Part shown: piece by piece, positions 9,048 through 16,409 of the stretch | Layout of the letters: every line of letters starts with the position of its first letter | How positions within the stretch are numbered: position 1 is the first letter of the stretch | From: Lentisalinibacter orientalis | GTDB taxonomy: Bacteria; Pseudomonadota; Gammaproteobacteria; Steroidobacterales; Woeseiaceae | DNA: 64,000 bases | Direction: 5' to 3' | Assembly (NCBI RefSeq): GCF_040706535.1 | Contig: NZ_JAPDRJ010000005.1 | Span: forward strand, 186,001 to 250,000 | The notes under the pieces: generated by a model | Seen by the model: the letters and a program-made list of their open reading frames with translations, nothing else | What the model was told of the DNA's origin: nothing | Database searches by the model: none | Program-made: the position numbers and the translations under genes

Positions 9048-9063
9048 TGAGTCAAGTTCATTT
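9045..9063. promoter_or_regulatory. Probable TetR operator, 19-bp inverted repeat
   Basis: AAATGAGTCAAGTTCATTT has perfect 6-bp arms (AAATGA / TCATTT) around a 7-base centre. It lies between the divergent AtuA-like operon and the tetR gene, on the presumed -10 and transcription start. Size and location suit autorepression plus control of the operon. A wider pair TTGACT (9021) / AGTCAA (9050) is also present. Confidence 0.55.
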
Positions 9064-9088
9064 TTGCCTTTGCAGGCTGGATACGAGC

Positions 9089-9787
9089 ATGAGTAACGCC
9101 GAGCCGAGGACGCGCCGCGAGCGGGTGGAAGCGCGGGAGGAGGCCATCATCGCCGCGGCCCACGAGGTGTTCCGGGAGCACGGCTTCGACGGCGCGCGCA
9201 TCGCGGAGATCGCCGGGCGGGCGGCGGTCGCCGAGGGGACGATCTATCTCTACTTCAAGAACAAGGAAGCGCTGCTGCACGCGGTGGTGGGGACCTTCTA
9301 CGAACGGCTGACGGCGAGTGCGGAGGATGGCGTGCACGGGCTCTCCGATACGCGCAAGCAGCTCGAGTTCCTGGCACGGCACCACATGATCAGCTGTCTG
9401 TCGGAGTGGCGCATCATCGAGCTGGCGATGGCGACCTACCGGCAGATGTCGGAGTACGAGAGCTCCGGGTATCTGCAGTTCAACAAGACTTATGTGGCCG
9501 TGTTCGACCACGTCATCCGGGAGGGCATGAACCGGGGCGAGATTCGCAAGGACATCCCCATCTGGAACATCCGCGACCTCTTCTACGGCGCGCTCGAGTA
9601 CTCGTGCCGCACCTATCTGCTGCGGGGGCACGCGGCCGACGATCTGGTGGAGATCGCGAGGAACGTCCAGCGCCTCATGCACATGGTCTGGCAGGGCATC
9701 GCGCGGGTCGGCGAAAAGCCGCCGGGCCACGCCGACCTGGAGGCGATCACCCGCCGCCTGGAAGCCATAGCCGCCCGCCTCGAATAG
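9089..9787 (+). CDS. TetR/AcrR family transcriptional repressor (AtuR-like by position)
   Basis: 232 residues from ATG 9089. The N-terminal helix-turn-helix reads AAHEVFREHGFDGARIAEIA then AGRAAVAEGTIYLYFKNKEAL, the TetR signature. The remaining all-helical part is the ligand and dimer domain. An upstream in-frame ATG at 9047 exists but lies inside the presumed -10 and operator. It is divergent from the carboxylase operon, which is the usual layout for a repressor that responds to an acyl-CoA intermediate. Its TAG stop ends on the first base of the palindromic element at 9787-9904. Ligand unknown. Confidence 0.9.
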   Translation: MSNAEPRTRRERVEAREEAIIAAAHEVFREHGFDGARIAEIAGRAAVAEGTIYLYFKNKEALLHAVVGTFYERLTASAEDGVHGLSDTRKQLEFLARHHMISCLSEWRIIELAMATYRQMSEYESSGYLQFNKTYVAVFDHVIREGMNRGEIRKDIPIWNIRDLFYGALEYSCRTYLLRGHAADDLVEIARNVQRLMHMVWQGIARVGEKPPGHADLEAITRRLEAIAARLE

Positions 9788-9904
9788 GTGCCGGACCGAA
9801 CTTTTGCAACTTTTCCAACTTATTCTGGAAAGGGGTTTAGCTCGCCGGACAACGCTCCGACTTCAAAGAAACGCAAGAAAGTTGCAAAAGTTCGGTCCGG
9901 CACC
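9787..9904. repeat. 118-bp palindromic mini-element (27-bp perfect inverted repeats)
   Basis: The arms 9787-9813 and 9878-9904 are perfect 27-bp inverted repeats beginning GGTGCCGGACCGAAC, around a 64-base centre. The element fills the whole space between two convergent genes: it begins on the last base of the tetR TAG and ends one base before the complement of the aldehyde dehydrogenase TAG. It could act as a two-way terminator. The precise fit and the long perfect arms also look like a small non-autonomous insertion (MITE). Confidence 0.85.
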
Positions 9905-9905
9905 T

Positions 9906-11375
9906 CTACTTTTTGATTTCGCGTTTCAGGGTTTTTTGCAGCGTGTCGCCGTAGGGCGGGCGGATGCCGATTAGCTTGGCGACGCTCACCTTCGCCTGGC
10001 GGTAGACCGCCTTGCGGTGGCTGAACTCCCGGAAGCCGTCGATGCCGTGGTAGGCGCCCATTCCGCTCGGGCCCACGCCGCCGAACGGCAGGTCCTCGTG
10101 GCCCACGTGCCAGATCACGTCGTTCAGCGTCACGCCGCCCGACGTCGTGCGCTCCAGCACCTCGCGCTCCTCGTCCCTGTCGGTACCGAAGTAGTACAGC
10201 GCCAGCGGCCGCGGGTGATCGTTCACGTAGTCGATGGCCTCGTCGATCCCCCCATACGTCATCAGCGGCAGCAGCGGGCCGAAGATCTCGTTCTTCATCA
10301 CCGCCATGTCGTCGCTGACCTGCTCGATGAACATCGGCGGAATCTTGTGGCTGCCCTGCTGATGCGCGAAGTCCTCACCCGCGGGATTCAGCTCCACGAT
10401 CTTCGCTCCCTTCTCCTTCGCGTCCGACACGTAGCCCTGCAGCCTCGTGTGGTGCCGCTCGTTGATCACCGACGTGTACTCGTCGTTCGCGAGAATCTTC
10501 GGGTACATGTCGACGGCCACCTCCTGCATCGTCTTCAGCAGCTCGTCATGCCGGGACTCCTGCACCAGGATGTAGTCCGGCGCCAGGCAGATCTGCCCGG
10601 CGTTCATCAGCTTGCCGAGCATCACGTTCTCCGCCGCCTGCCGGATGTCCGCCGTCTTCGAGATGATCACCGGCGACTTGCCGCCGAGCTCCAGCGTCAC
10701 GGGCGTGAGGTTCTTCGCTGCGGCCGCCATCACGTGGCGGCCCACCTCGGTGGCGCCGGTGAACTTCAGGTGATCGAAGGGCAGCGTGGAAAACGCCTTG
10801 CCCACCTCCGGCCCGCCGAGGAAGAAGGCGAGCTCGGTCTCGTCGAAATACTTCGCGGCCAGCTCCGCCATCAGGGCCGAGGTACGCTCCGTGAACTCCG
10901 ACGGTTTCACCATCACCCGGTTACCGGCCGCGAACATGCCGGCCAGCGGCATGAAGGTCAGATTCACCGGGAAGTTCCACGGACTGATGCAGCCGACCAC
11001 GCCCTTCGGCTGGAAATGCACCCGGGCCTTCGCGCCCAGCAGCGGCAGCGGGAAGTCGAGCTTCCGCTTCTCCGGCTTCATCCACTTCTTCACGTGCTTG
11101 CGCGCATGCTTCAGCGCGCTCACCGACGACATGATGTCGGTCATCATGGACAACGGCCGCGGCCGCCCCCCGAAGTCCGTGTCCATGGCGGCGACCAGGT
11201 CGTCCTTGTTGTCGATGACGAGATCGATGGCCCGGTTCAGCCGGTCGATACGGGTCTCGACGGGAACGAAGCCCTCCTCGAGGAAGGCGCGGCGTTGTTT
11301 CTCCAGGACCGCGAGCATGTCCTCACGGGTGGGCTCGGACGTCTTGGCACGGATCTGGTCTGCGACGGCGCTCAT
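9906..11375 (-). CDS. Coniferyl aldehyde dehydrogenase-like ALDH
   Basis: 489 residues from ATG 11375, preceded by AGGAGA; an upstream in-frame ATG at 11453 lacks a comparable site. NAD(P)-dependent aldehyde dehydrogenase superfamily: cofactor segment GCISPWNFPVNLTFMPL, FTGATEVGRHV, general base in LELGGKSP and nucleophile Cys in NAGQICLAPDY, then the C-terminal SGGVTLNDVIWHVGHEDLPF. The NAGQICLAPDY form and the short hydrophobic C-terminus are those of the coniferyl aldehyde/fatty aldehyde ALDH branch. It oxidises an aldehyde to its acid. Divergent from the thiolase-like gene at 11551. Confidence 0.88.
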   Translation of the reverse strand: MSAVADQIRAKTSEPTREDMLAVLEKQRRAFLEEGFVPVETRIDRLNRAIDLVIDNKDDLVAAMDTDFGGRPRPLSMMTDIMSSVSALKHARKHVKKWMKPEKRKLDFPLPLLGAKARVHFQPKGVVGCISPWNFPVNLTFMPLAGMFAAGNRVMVKPSEFTERTSALMAELAAKYFDETELAFFLGGPEVGKAFSTLPFDHLKFTGATEVGRHVMAAAAKNLTPVTLELGGKSPVIISKTADIRQAAENVMLGKLMNAGQICLAPDYILVQESRHDELLKTMQEVAVDMYPKILANDEYTSVINERHHTRLQGYVSDAKEKGAKIVELNPAGEDFAHQQGSHKIPPMFIEQVSDDMAVMKNEIFGPLLPLMTYGGIDEAIDYVNDHPRPLALYYFGTDRDEEREVLERTTSGGVTLNDVIWHVGHEDLPFGGVGPSGMGAYHGIDGFREFSHRKAVYRQAKVSVAKLIGIRPPYGDTLQKTLKREIKK

Positions 11376-11429
11376 GAGTTCTCTCCTGTTGCGGCGGGTG
11401 CCGGCGGCACCGCTCCCCTGCATCGGCAT

Positions 11430-11443
11430 TAACCCCTCGGTTA
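11430..11443. promoter_or_regulatory. TAACC-N4-GGTTA inverted repeat between ALDH and thiolase-like genes
   Basis: TAACCCCTCGGTTA lies in the 175-base divergent region, 55 bases upstream of the ALDH start. TAACC/GGTTA symmetry is compatible with a TetR-type site. No regulator gene is adjacent, so a target of the tetR gene at 9089 or a distant regulator is possible; the repeat differs from the 9045 site. Confidence 0.35.
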
Positions 11444-11550
11444 GTCCGATCATACCGCCCGGGCCACTGCTTTTCAGCCGCGAGGCCGGTGGCAGCCGCG
11501 AGGCGATGCGCTAACATTGCGCCCCGTTCCCGAACGAGCGAGAGCAAAAA

Positions 11551-13086
11551 GTGCCCCAGGACAGAACCCCCGTCATCGTCGGCGCCGGCCAGTACACCCA
11601 GAAGGACGTGGCTCCCGAGGACGCCCTGCCCCCCATGGGCATCGCCGCCGAGGCGGCCCGCGCCGCCATAGCTGCCGCGGGCGCGAAGGGCGACCTGGCC
11701 GCCGCCCTGGATACCATCGCCGTCACCCGCACCTTTTCCGACTCCACGCCCCGGCGCAGTCACGACCACGGCCGCGCCACGAACCCGCCCCGCAGTCTCG
11801 CCCGGGACATCGGCGCCGACCCCGACCGCGCCGTCTACTCCGAGGCGGGCGGCGAGGTGCCCCAGCGCTACGTCAACGAGTACGCCGGGATGATCGCCAG
11901 CGGCGAGGCAGACGCCGTGCTGCTCGCCGGCGGCGAGGCGATCGCCACCGAGAAGGCGGCGCGCCGGGCCGGCCTCACCCTGCACTGGCAGGACGAGGTG
12001 GACGGCCAGCTGGACGACAAGGGCTTCGGCGTCCTGTTCGTGGACCCCCGCGAACTCGCCCACGGCATCGGCTTCCCGGTGCAGACCTATCCCCTGTTCG
12101 AACAGGCCATCCGCGGCCGGCGCGCGCGCAGCGTCTGCGACCACCTGGCCGCCATGGGACGGCTGCTGAGCCCGTTCACCGCCGTGGCCGCCGAGAACCA
12201 CTACGCCTACTTTCCGCGCCGGCGCAGCGCCGAGGAGATTGCCACGCCGTCCGCCGAGAACCCGTTCATCGGCTTCCCGTACACGTTGCTGATGAACGCC
12301 CGGGACGGCGTCGACCAGGGCGCGGCGCTGGTGCTCACCTCCGCGGGCAAGGCCGACGCACTCGGCATCCCGGAGGAAAACCGTGTCTACCTGCACGGCT
12401 GCGCCGACCTGCGCGACAAGCTGCTGGTGGGCGACCGGGTCAACTACCACAGCTCGCCCGCGATCCGGCTGGCCGGCACCGAGGCGCTGGCAATGGCCGG
12501 CATCGGCATCGACGACATCCGCTATCTCGACCTCTACAGCTGTTTCCCGTCCGCGGTGGAAGCGGCGGCCGAGGCGCTCGGCATCGCCGAGGACGACTCG
12601 CGCGGCCTCACCCTCACCGGCGGCCTCCCGTACTTCGGCGGCCCGGGCAACAACTACACCATGCACGCCATCGCCGAAGCGTGGACGCGCTGCCGCGACA
12701 ACCCGGACGAATACGCGCTGGTGAACGGCAACGGCGGCTATCTCACCAAGCACTCCATCGGCATCTACTCCGCCCGGCCGCTCGAGGGCGCCTGGCAGCG
12801 GCCGGATGCCGCCACCCTACAGCAGCAGATCGATGCGATGGAAAGTCCGGCCCGTGAGCACAGGCCCGAAGGCCGGGGCACCATCGAGACCTATACGGTG
12901 GTGTTCGGCCGGGAGGGCGCCGAGCGCGGCATCGTCATCGGCCGGCTGGATGACGGCGGAGCCCGGTTCATCGCCAACACGCCGGCCGATCCGGCACTGC
13001 TGACCCGCATGATCGAGGAGGAGTTTCTGGGCCGGGGCGGCAGCGTGGCGGCGGGCGACGTGGTCAACACGTTCACACCCGACTAG
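11551..13086 (+). CDS. Thiolase-superfamily protein (acetyl-CoA acetyltransferase-like, SCP-x type)
   Basis: 511 residues, GTG start with no strong ribosome site. The N-terminus RTPVIVGAGQYTQ and the middle GGEVPQRYVNEYAGMIASGEADAVLLAGGEA resemble non-decarboxylating SCP-x thiolases. The C-terminal part has YSCFPSAVEAAAEALG and the glycine-rich GNGGYLTKHSIGIYS. The usual thiolase active-site Cys near residue 90 is not evident, as in many members annotated acetyl-CoA acetyltransferase that may act in acyl-CoA or sterol side-chain metabolism. The last 110 residues form an OB-like extension. Divergent from the ALDH gene; pathway unknown. Confidence 0.8.
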   Translation: MPQDRTPVIVGAGQYTQKDVAPEDALPPMGIAAEAARAAIAAAGAKGDLAAALDTIAVTRTFSDSTPRRSHDHGRATNPPRSLARDIGADPDRAVYSEAGGEVPQRYVNEYAGMIASGEADAVLLAGGEAIATEKAARRAGLTLHWQDEVDGQLDDKGFGVLFVDPRELAHGIGFPVQTYPLFEQAIRGRRARSVCDHLAAMGRLLSPFTAVAAENHYAYFPRRRSAEEIATPSAENPFIGFPYTLLMNARDGVDQGAALVLTSAGKADALGIPEENRVYLHGCADLRDKLLVGDRVNYHSSPAIRLAGTEALAMAGIGIDDIRYLDLYSCFPSAVEAAAEALGIAEDDSRGLTLTGGLPYFGGPGNNYTMHAIAEAWTRCRDNPDEYALVNGNGGYLTKHSIGIYSARPLEGAWQRPDAATLQQQIDAMESPAREHRPEGRGTIETYTVVFGREGAERGIVIGRLDDGGARFIANTPADPALLTRMIEEEFLGRGGSVAAGDVVNTFTPD

Positions 13087-13176
13087 TGCGCGCCCGGTTG
13101 GCGGCGTGCGACAGGGCGAGCTCGATTGCGCGTCAGCCGAGCGGCAGCCGACCGGCCGCCAATAGTCAGCCGCTCA

Positions 13177-14415
13177 TCAGCCGCCGGGCACGGTCGCACG
13201 GAACACGGTGGCCGGCGCCCCCGTCCGCAGCGAGTACGGCACGCCGGCCGGCGCGAACAGGCTCTCGCCCCGGGCGAGCCCGAGCAGCCTGCCGCCGCTC
13301 TCCACGGTGAGGTCGGCGTCCGCGGCGGTCACGATCAGGATGTCCGCGCCGTGCGCGCGTCCGCCGTGCCACTCGCCGCCGGAAGGCAGGTCGATGCGGC
13401 GGAGTTCGAACTCGTCGGCCGGCGTGCGATAGACCGACTCCACGCCGTCACGCTCGCCGCGGATCACCTCCGCTGCGCCGCCCTCGAAGGTGACCACGTC
13501 CAGCAACTCGTCCACGTCCACGTGCTTCGGCGTGAGACCGCCGCGCAGCACGTTGTTGGAATTGGCCATGAGTTCCATGCCGGTGCCGCGCAGGTAGGCA
13601 TGCAGGTTGCCGGCCGGCAGGTAGATGCCCTCGCCGGGGGCGAGCCGCATCAGGTTCAGCAGCCACACCGAGAACAGGCCCCGGTCGTGATGACCGTCAC
13701 GGGAGAACTGCCGGTCCGCCTCCAGCGTCCAGTAGCCACGCTCCCCGGGATCCGCCGGAGCCTCGCGGCGCAGCCGGTCCACCAGCGGTGCCAGCGCGGC
13801 GTCCACCACACCCTGTCCGGCGGTCATCAGCCGGCGGTAGAGCGCCTGCAGCCCCGCGGGCGTGGGCTCGAACTCCGCGAACAGCGGCGCGAACTCCGGC
13901 ACCTCCCGGGGCAGCGCCGCGATCTCCGTCAGCGGCCGGAAACCCCGCAGCGCGAAGAACTCCGTCACCGCCACCAGGGCCTCGGGCTTGTGGTTCATGT
14001 CTTTGTAGTTGCGATGAGGCGCCGACAGGGGAATGCCGGAGGCCTCCTCGCGGGCATAGCCCTCCTCGGCCTGCTCCCGCGTGGGATGCGCCTGGATGGA
14101 CAGCGGCACCGCCGCGGAGAGCACCTTGAAAAGATAAGGCAGCCCGCCATAACGGCGCGCCGTCGCCTCGCCGAGCACGCGGCCGGGGCAGGCTGCCACC
14201 AGGCGGTCGAGCCCGACGGTGCCTGAGCCGAGCTCCACCTCGGACGGCCGATCCGGATGGGCGCCCAGCCAGAGTTCGGCGTACGGCTCGCCCTCCGCGT
14301 TGGGCTCGCCTATCAGGTCCGGGATGAAATCGGTGCTGCCCCAGGCATAGTGCTGCACGCCGCCGTGCAGACGCAGCACGCCCGGTCCCTGGCAGTAGTC
14401 AGTCAGGTCGCTCAT
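13177..14415 (-). CDS. manA: Mannose-6-phosphate isomerase, class I
   Basis: 412 residues from ATG 14415 (MSDLTDYCQGPGVLRL). Cupin metalloenzyme interconverting mannose-6-P and fructose-6-P in the cytoplasm. Seen: QHYAWGSTDFIPDL, AELWLGAHPDRPSEV, zinc-binding IQAHPTREQAEEGYA and NYKDMNHKPEA, then YLPAGNLHAYLRGTGMELMANSNNVLRGGLTPKH with the catalytic Arg loop. The start lies inside the 3' end of pth (17-base overlap), so the two are probably translated together. In Pseudomonas, ychF follows pth instead. GDP-mannose supply is the usual role. Confidence 0.94.
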   Translation of the reverse strand: MSDLTDYCQGPGVLRLHGGVQHYAWGSTDFIPDLIGEPNAEGEPYAELWLGAHPDRPSEVELGSGTVGLDRLVAACPGRVLGEATARRYGGLPYLFKVLSAAVPLSIQAHPTREQAEEGYAREEASGIPLSAPHRNYKDMNHKPEALVAVTEFFALRGFRPLTEIAALPREVPEFAPLFAEFEPTPAGLQALYRRLMTAGQGVVDAALAPLVDRLRREAPADPGERGYWTLEADRQFSRDGHHDRGLFSVWLLNLMRLAPGEGIYLPAGNLHAYLRGTGMELMANSNNVLRGGLTPKHVDVDELLDVVTFEGGAAEVIRGERDGVESVYRTPADEFELRRIDLPSGGEWHGGRAHGADILIVTAADADLTVESGGRLLGLARGESLFAPAGVPYSLRTGAPATVFRATVPGG

Positions 14416-15091
14416 TGCCGCCGTTCTCGCCGCCGCCTTTGCCCGCGTCCTTGCCAGCACCCTTGCCCGCGCCCTTGCCCGCACCCGCGGGATTCTTCGC
14501 CGACTCGCCCGCGGGCTTCGTGTGCAGCCGGTTCATCGCCTGCTGCATGCCCTTCTCGAGCAGCGCCGGCATCACGTCGGCGGCCCGGTCGACGGCATCG
14601 CGGATTGGCCGCTCCTCGCCGGCCGGCGCACGGCGCAGCACGTAGTCGGTGACCTCGTCCCGGTGCCCGGGATGGCCGACGCCGATGCGCAGCCGCGGGT
14701 ATTCGGGACCGATGTGCCGGGAGACGTCCCTGAGACCATTGTGGCCGCCGTGGCCGCCGCCCTCCTTCAGCCGCACGGTGCCGGGCGGATGATCCAGCTC
14801 GTCGTGGGCCACCAGAATCTCGCCTGGCTTCAGCCGGTAGTAGTCCATGAAGGCGCGCACCGGCCCGCCGCTGCGGTTCATGTAGGAGTGCGGCTTCACG
14901 AGCCACAGCTCCCCGCCGTCCACCCGCACGCGGCAGACCTCGGCGTCGAAGCGCTTGTGGTAGGCAAAGCTGCCGCCGTGGCGCCGGGCCAGTTCGTCGA
15001 CGAACCAGAAGCCCGCGTTGTGGCGGGTGTCTGCGTAACGCTCGCCCGGGTTGCCCAGGCCGACGATCGCCTTCACGGGAGGATAGTCCAT
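14399..15091 (-). CDS. pth: Peptidyl-tRNA hydrolase with Gly/Ala/Lys-rich tail
   Basis: 230 residues; E. coli Pth has 194. Frees stalled peptidyl-tRNA by cleaving the ester bond. Seen: VGLGNPGERYADTRHNAGFW with the catalytic His, YMNRSGGPVRAFMDYY, HDELDHPPGTVRLKEGGGHGGHNGLR and RIGVGHPGH. The core ends near residue 195. The extra ~35 residues are low-complexity (repeats of GAGKGAGK then GGGENGGN), from DNA repeats at 14420-14500 just before the manA start. The tail is likely disordered and basic. rplY lies upstream beyond a terminator. Confidence 0.95.
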   Translation of the reverse strand: MDYPPVKAIVGLGNPGERYADTRHNAGFWFVDELARRHGGSFAYHKRFDAEVCRVRVDGGELWLVKPHSYMNRSGGPVRAFMDYYRLKPGEILVAHDELDHPPGTVRLKEGGGHGGHNGLRDVSRHIGPEYPRLRIGVGHPGHRDEVTDYVLRRAPAGEERPIRDAVDRAADVMPALLEKGMQQAMNRLHTKPAGESAKNPAGAGKGAGKGAGKDAGKGGGENGGNERPD

Positions 15092-15142
15092 GGCTTCGGC
15101 ATGTTAGCGCGATTCGCGGTGTTCACAAGAAACGCACACAAG

Positions 15143-15168
15143 AAAAAGGCCGCACGCGGCGGCCTTTT
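15143..15168 (-). terminator. Rho-independent terminator after rplY
   Basis: GGCCGC (15148-15153) and GCGGCC (15159-15164) pair around a 5-base loop, flanked by AAAAA and TTTT. On the minus strand the stem is followed by TTTTTC. It separates rplY from pth, so pth needs read-through or its own promoter in the 100 bases before it. Confidence 0.8.
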
Positions 15169-15190
15169 CCGTGGGCACGAAATGAGCGGA

Positions 15191-15886
15191 TCAGTCTTCC
15201 TTCGAAGACTCGCCTTCGCCCTCGTCCTCGTCCTCTTCGCCGACCCGGGGCACTTCGCCGGCCTCCGGCTCCTCGGCTTCCTCGCCTTCCTCTTCCTCGA
15301 CCACCTGACGCGGCATGTGGATGGAGACGATTACCTGGTCCTCGGCGTCTTCCTGGGCCAGTTCGACGATCTCGACACCCTCGGGCACCTTGATGTCGGA
15401 GAGATGCAGCATCTCGTCCATGCCGAGCTCGGCCACGTCCACCTCGATGTACTCGGGCAGGTCCTTGGGCAGGCAACTGACCTCCACCTCGTTGTACTGG
15501 CGGAACAGCACGCCGCCTTCCAGCTTCACGCCCTTCGCCGATTCCTCGTTGAGGTAGTGGATCGGGACGTTCATACGGATGGCCTCGCCGGCCACGATGC
15601 GCTGCAGATCCAGATGCAGGATCTTGTTCTTCGCCGGGTGGCGCTGGATGTCCTTGAGGATGACTTCCTGGGCCTTGTCACCCACCTTCACCACAAGCAC
15701 GCTCGAGTAGAAGCGCTCGCTCTCGGACTGCTGCAGGACCTTGTCGTGGTCCAGGGTGATGGCCCTCGGCGGCCGGTCGCCGCCATATACGATTGCGGGG
15801 AGCTTACCTTCGCGACGCAGGCGGCGGCTCGCACCCTTTCCCTGGTCTTCCCGGTACTCCGCAACCAGATCGTACTCTTCTTTCAT
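15191..15886 (-). CDS. rplY: 50S ribosomal protein L25 (general stress protein Ctc type)
   Basis: 231 residues: the long, two-domain form. The N-terminal 5S-rRNA-binding L25 domain spans about 1-95 (DQGKGASRRLRREGKLPAIV, KDIQRHPAKNKILHLDLQRI). The TL5/Ctc beta domain covers about 100-195 (VPIHYLNEESAKGVKLEGGVL, VDVAELGMDEMLHLSDI). The C-terminal 35 residues are almost entirely Glu/Asp-rich. Lies downstream of prs as in pseudomonads, but the 523 bases between them are occupied by the composite REP repeat. Followed by a terminator at 15143-15168. Confidence 0.95.
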   Translation of the reverse strand: MKEEYDLVAEYREDQGKGASRRLRREGKLPAIVYGGDRPPRAITLDHDKVLQQSESERFYSSVLVVKVGDKAQEVILKDIQRHPAKNKILHLDLQRIVAGEAIRMNVPIHYLNEESAKGVKLEGGVLFRQYNEVEVSCLPKDLPEYIEVDVAELGMDEMLHLSDIKVPEGVEIVELAQEDAEDQVIVSIHMPRQVVEEEEGEEAEEPEAGEVPRVGEEDEDEGEGESSKED

Positions 15887-15994
15887 GAGCTTTCTCCGGT
15901 CGGATGAAAATTCGCCGGAGAGCCTTGCGACCAGGCCCGCCGGCGGACCCCTCGACGAGGGGGCGCGAATAATACCGGAAGACGGCAGCTTTGT

Positions 15995-16405
15995 GTAGGA
16001 GGGCCTTCAGGCCCGATCCGGCCCTTCTGACCGCAGCACCCTTCTATCCGCGTAGGCCCGCCAGCGGCCGGACCGGGCTCCGGGGGACGCTCAGTCGGAC
16101 GTCCTGTCCTCCCTCGCTTCGGCCGGGCCTCCTTCCCGCCGTCATGGCTCCAGTCGGCCCGGACGACCCCCGCAGCCCGGTCCGGCCGCTGGCGGGCCTG
16201 TAGCCGAAAGGTCTGGCACCCATCAGCCACCGTATCTGACGGGCAGTTCCTTTACGCCACCGCGAGCATGGCCGTCATGCGGGGGTATCCATCGCCGCGA
16301 CCTTTTGTCGGGAGCAAGATGGATTCCCCCGCAGGGCGGCCAGGAGAGAAGGAATCGGGCCTGAAGGCCCTCCCACAGCCGGATCGGGCCTGAAGGCCCT
16401 CCTAC
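15995..16405 (+). repeat. Composite REP-bounded structured element, copy B (complete, 411 bp)
   Basis: Bounded by perfect 28-bp terminal inverted repeats (15995-16022 and 16378-16405) beginning GTAGGAGGGCCTTCAGGCCC. Inside, 16054-16079 and 16174-16199 form a perfect 26-bp stem enclosing 94 bases. Then comes a hairpin 16278-16293 / 16318-16333 (one mismatch) with the same 24-nt loop as copy A. An extra REP-like unit with a GTGG head lies at 16352-16376. The right end is four bases from the prs stop. No open reading frame in it looks coding. It occupies nearly all of the 15887-16409 gap between rplY and prs. It could be a MITE, a structured RNA, or both. Confidence 0.9.
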
Positions 16406-16409
16406 GCGG

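Noticed and set aside
9047..9088. Earlier start for tetR
   Set aside because: The ATG at 9047 is within the presumed -10 box and operator; the peptide MSQVHFCLCRLDTS is atypical of TetR N-termini.
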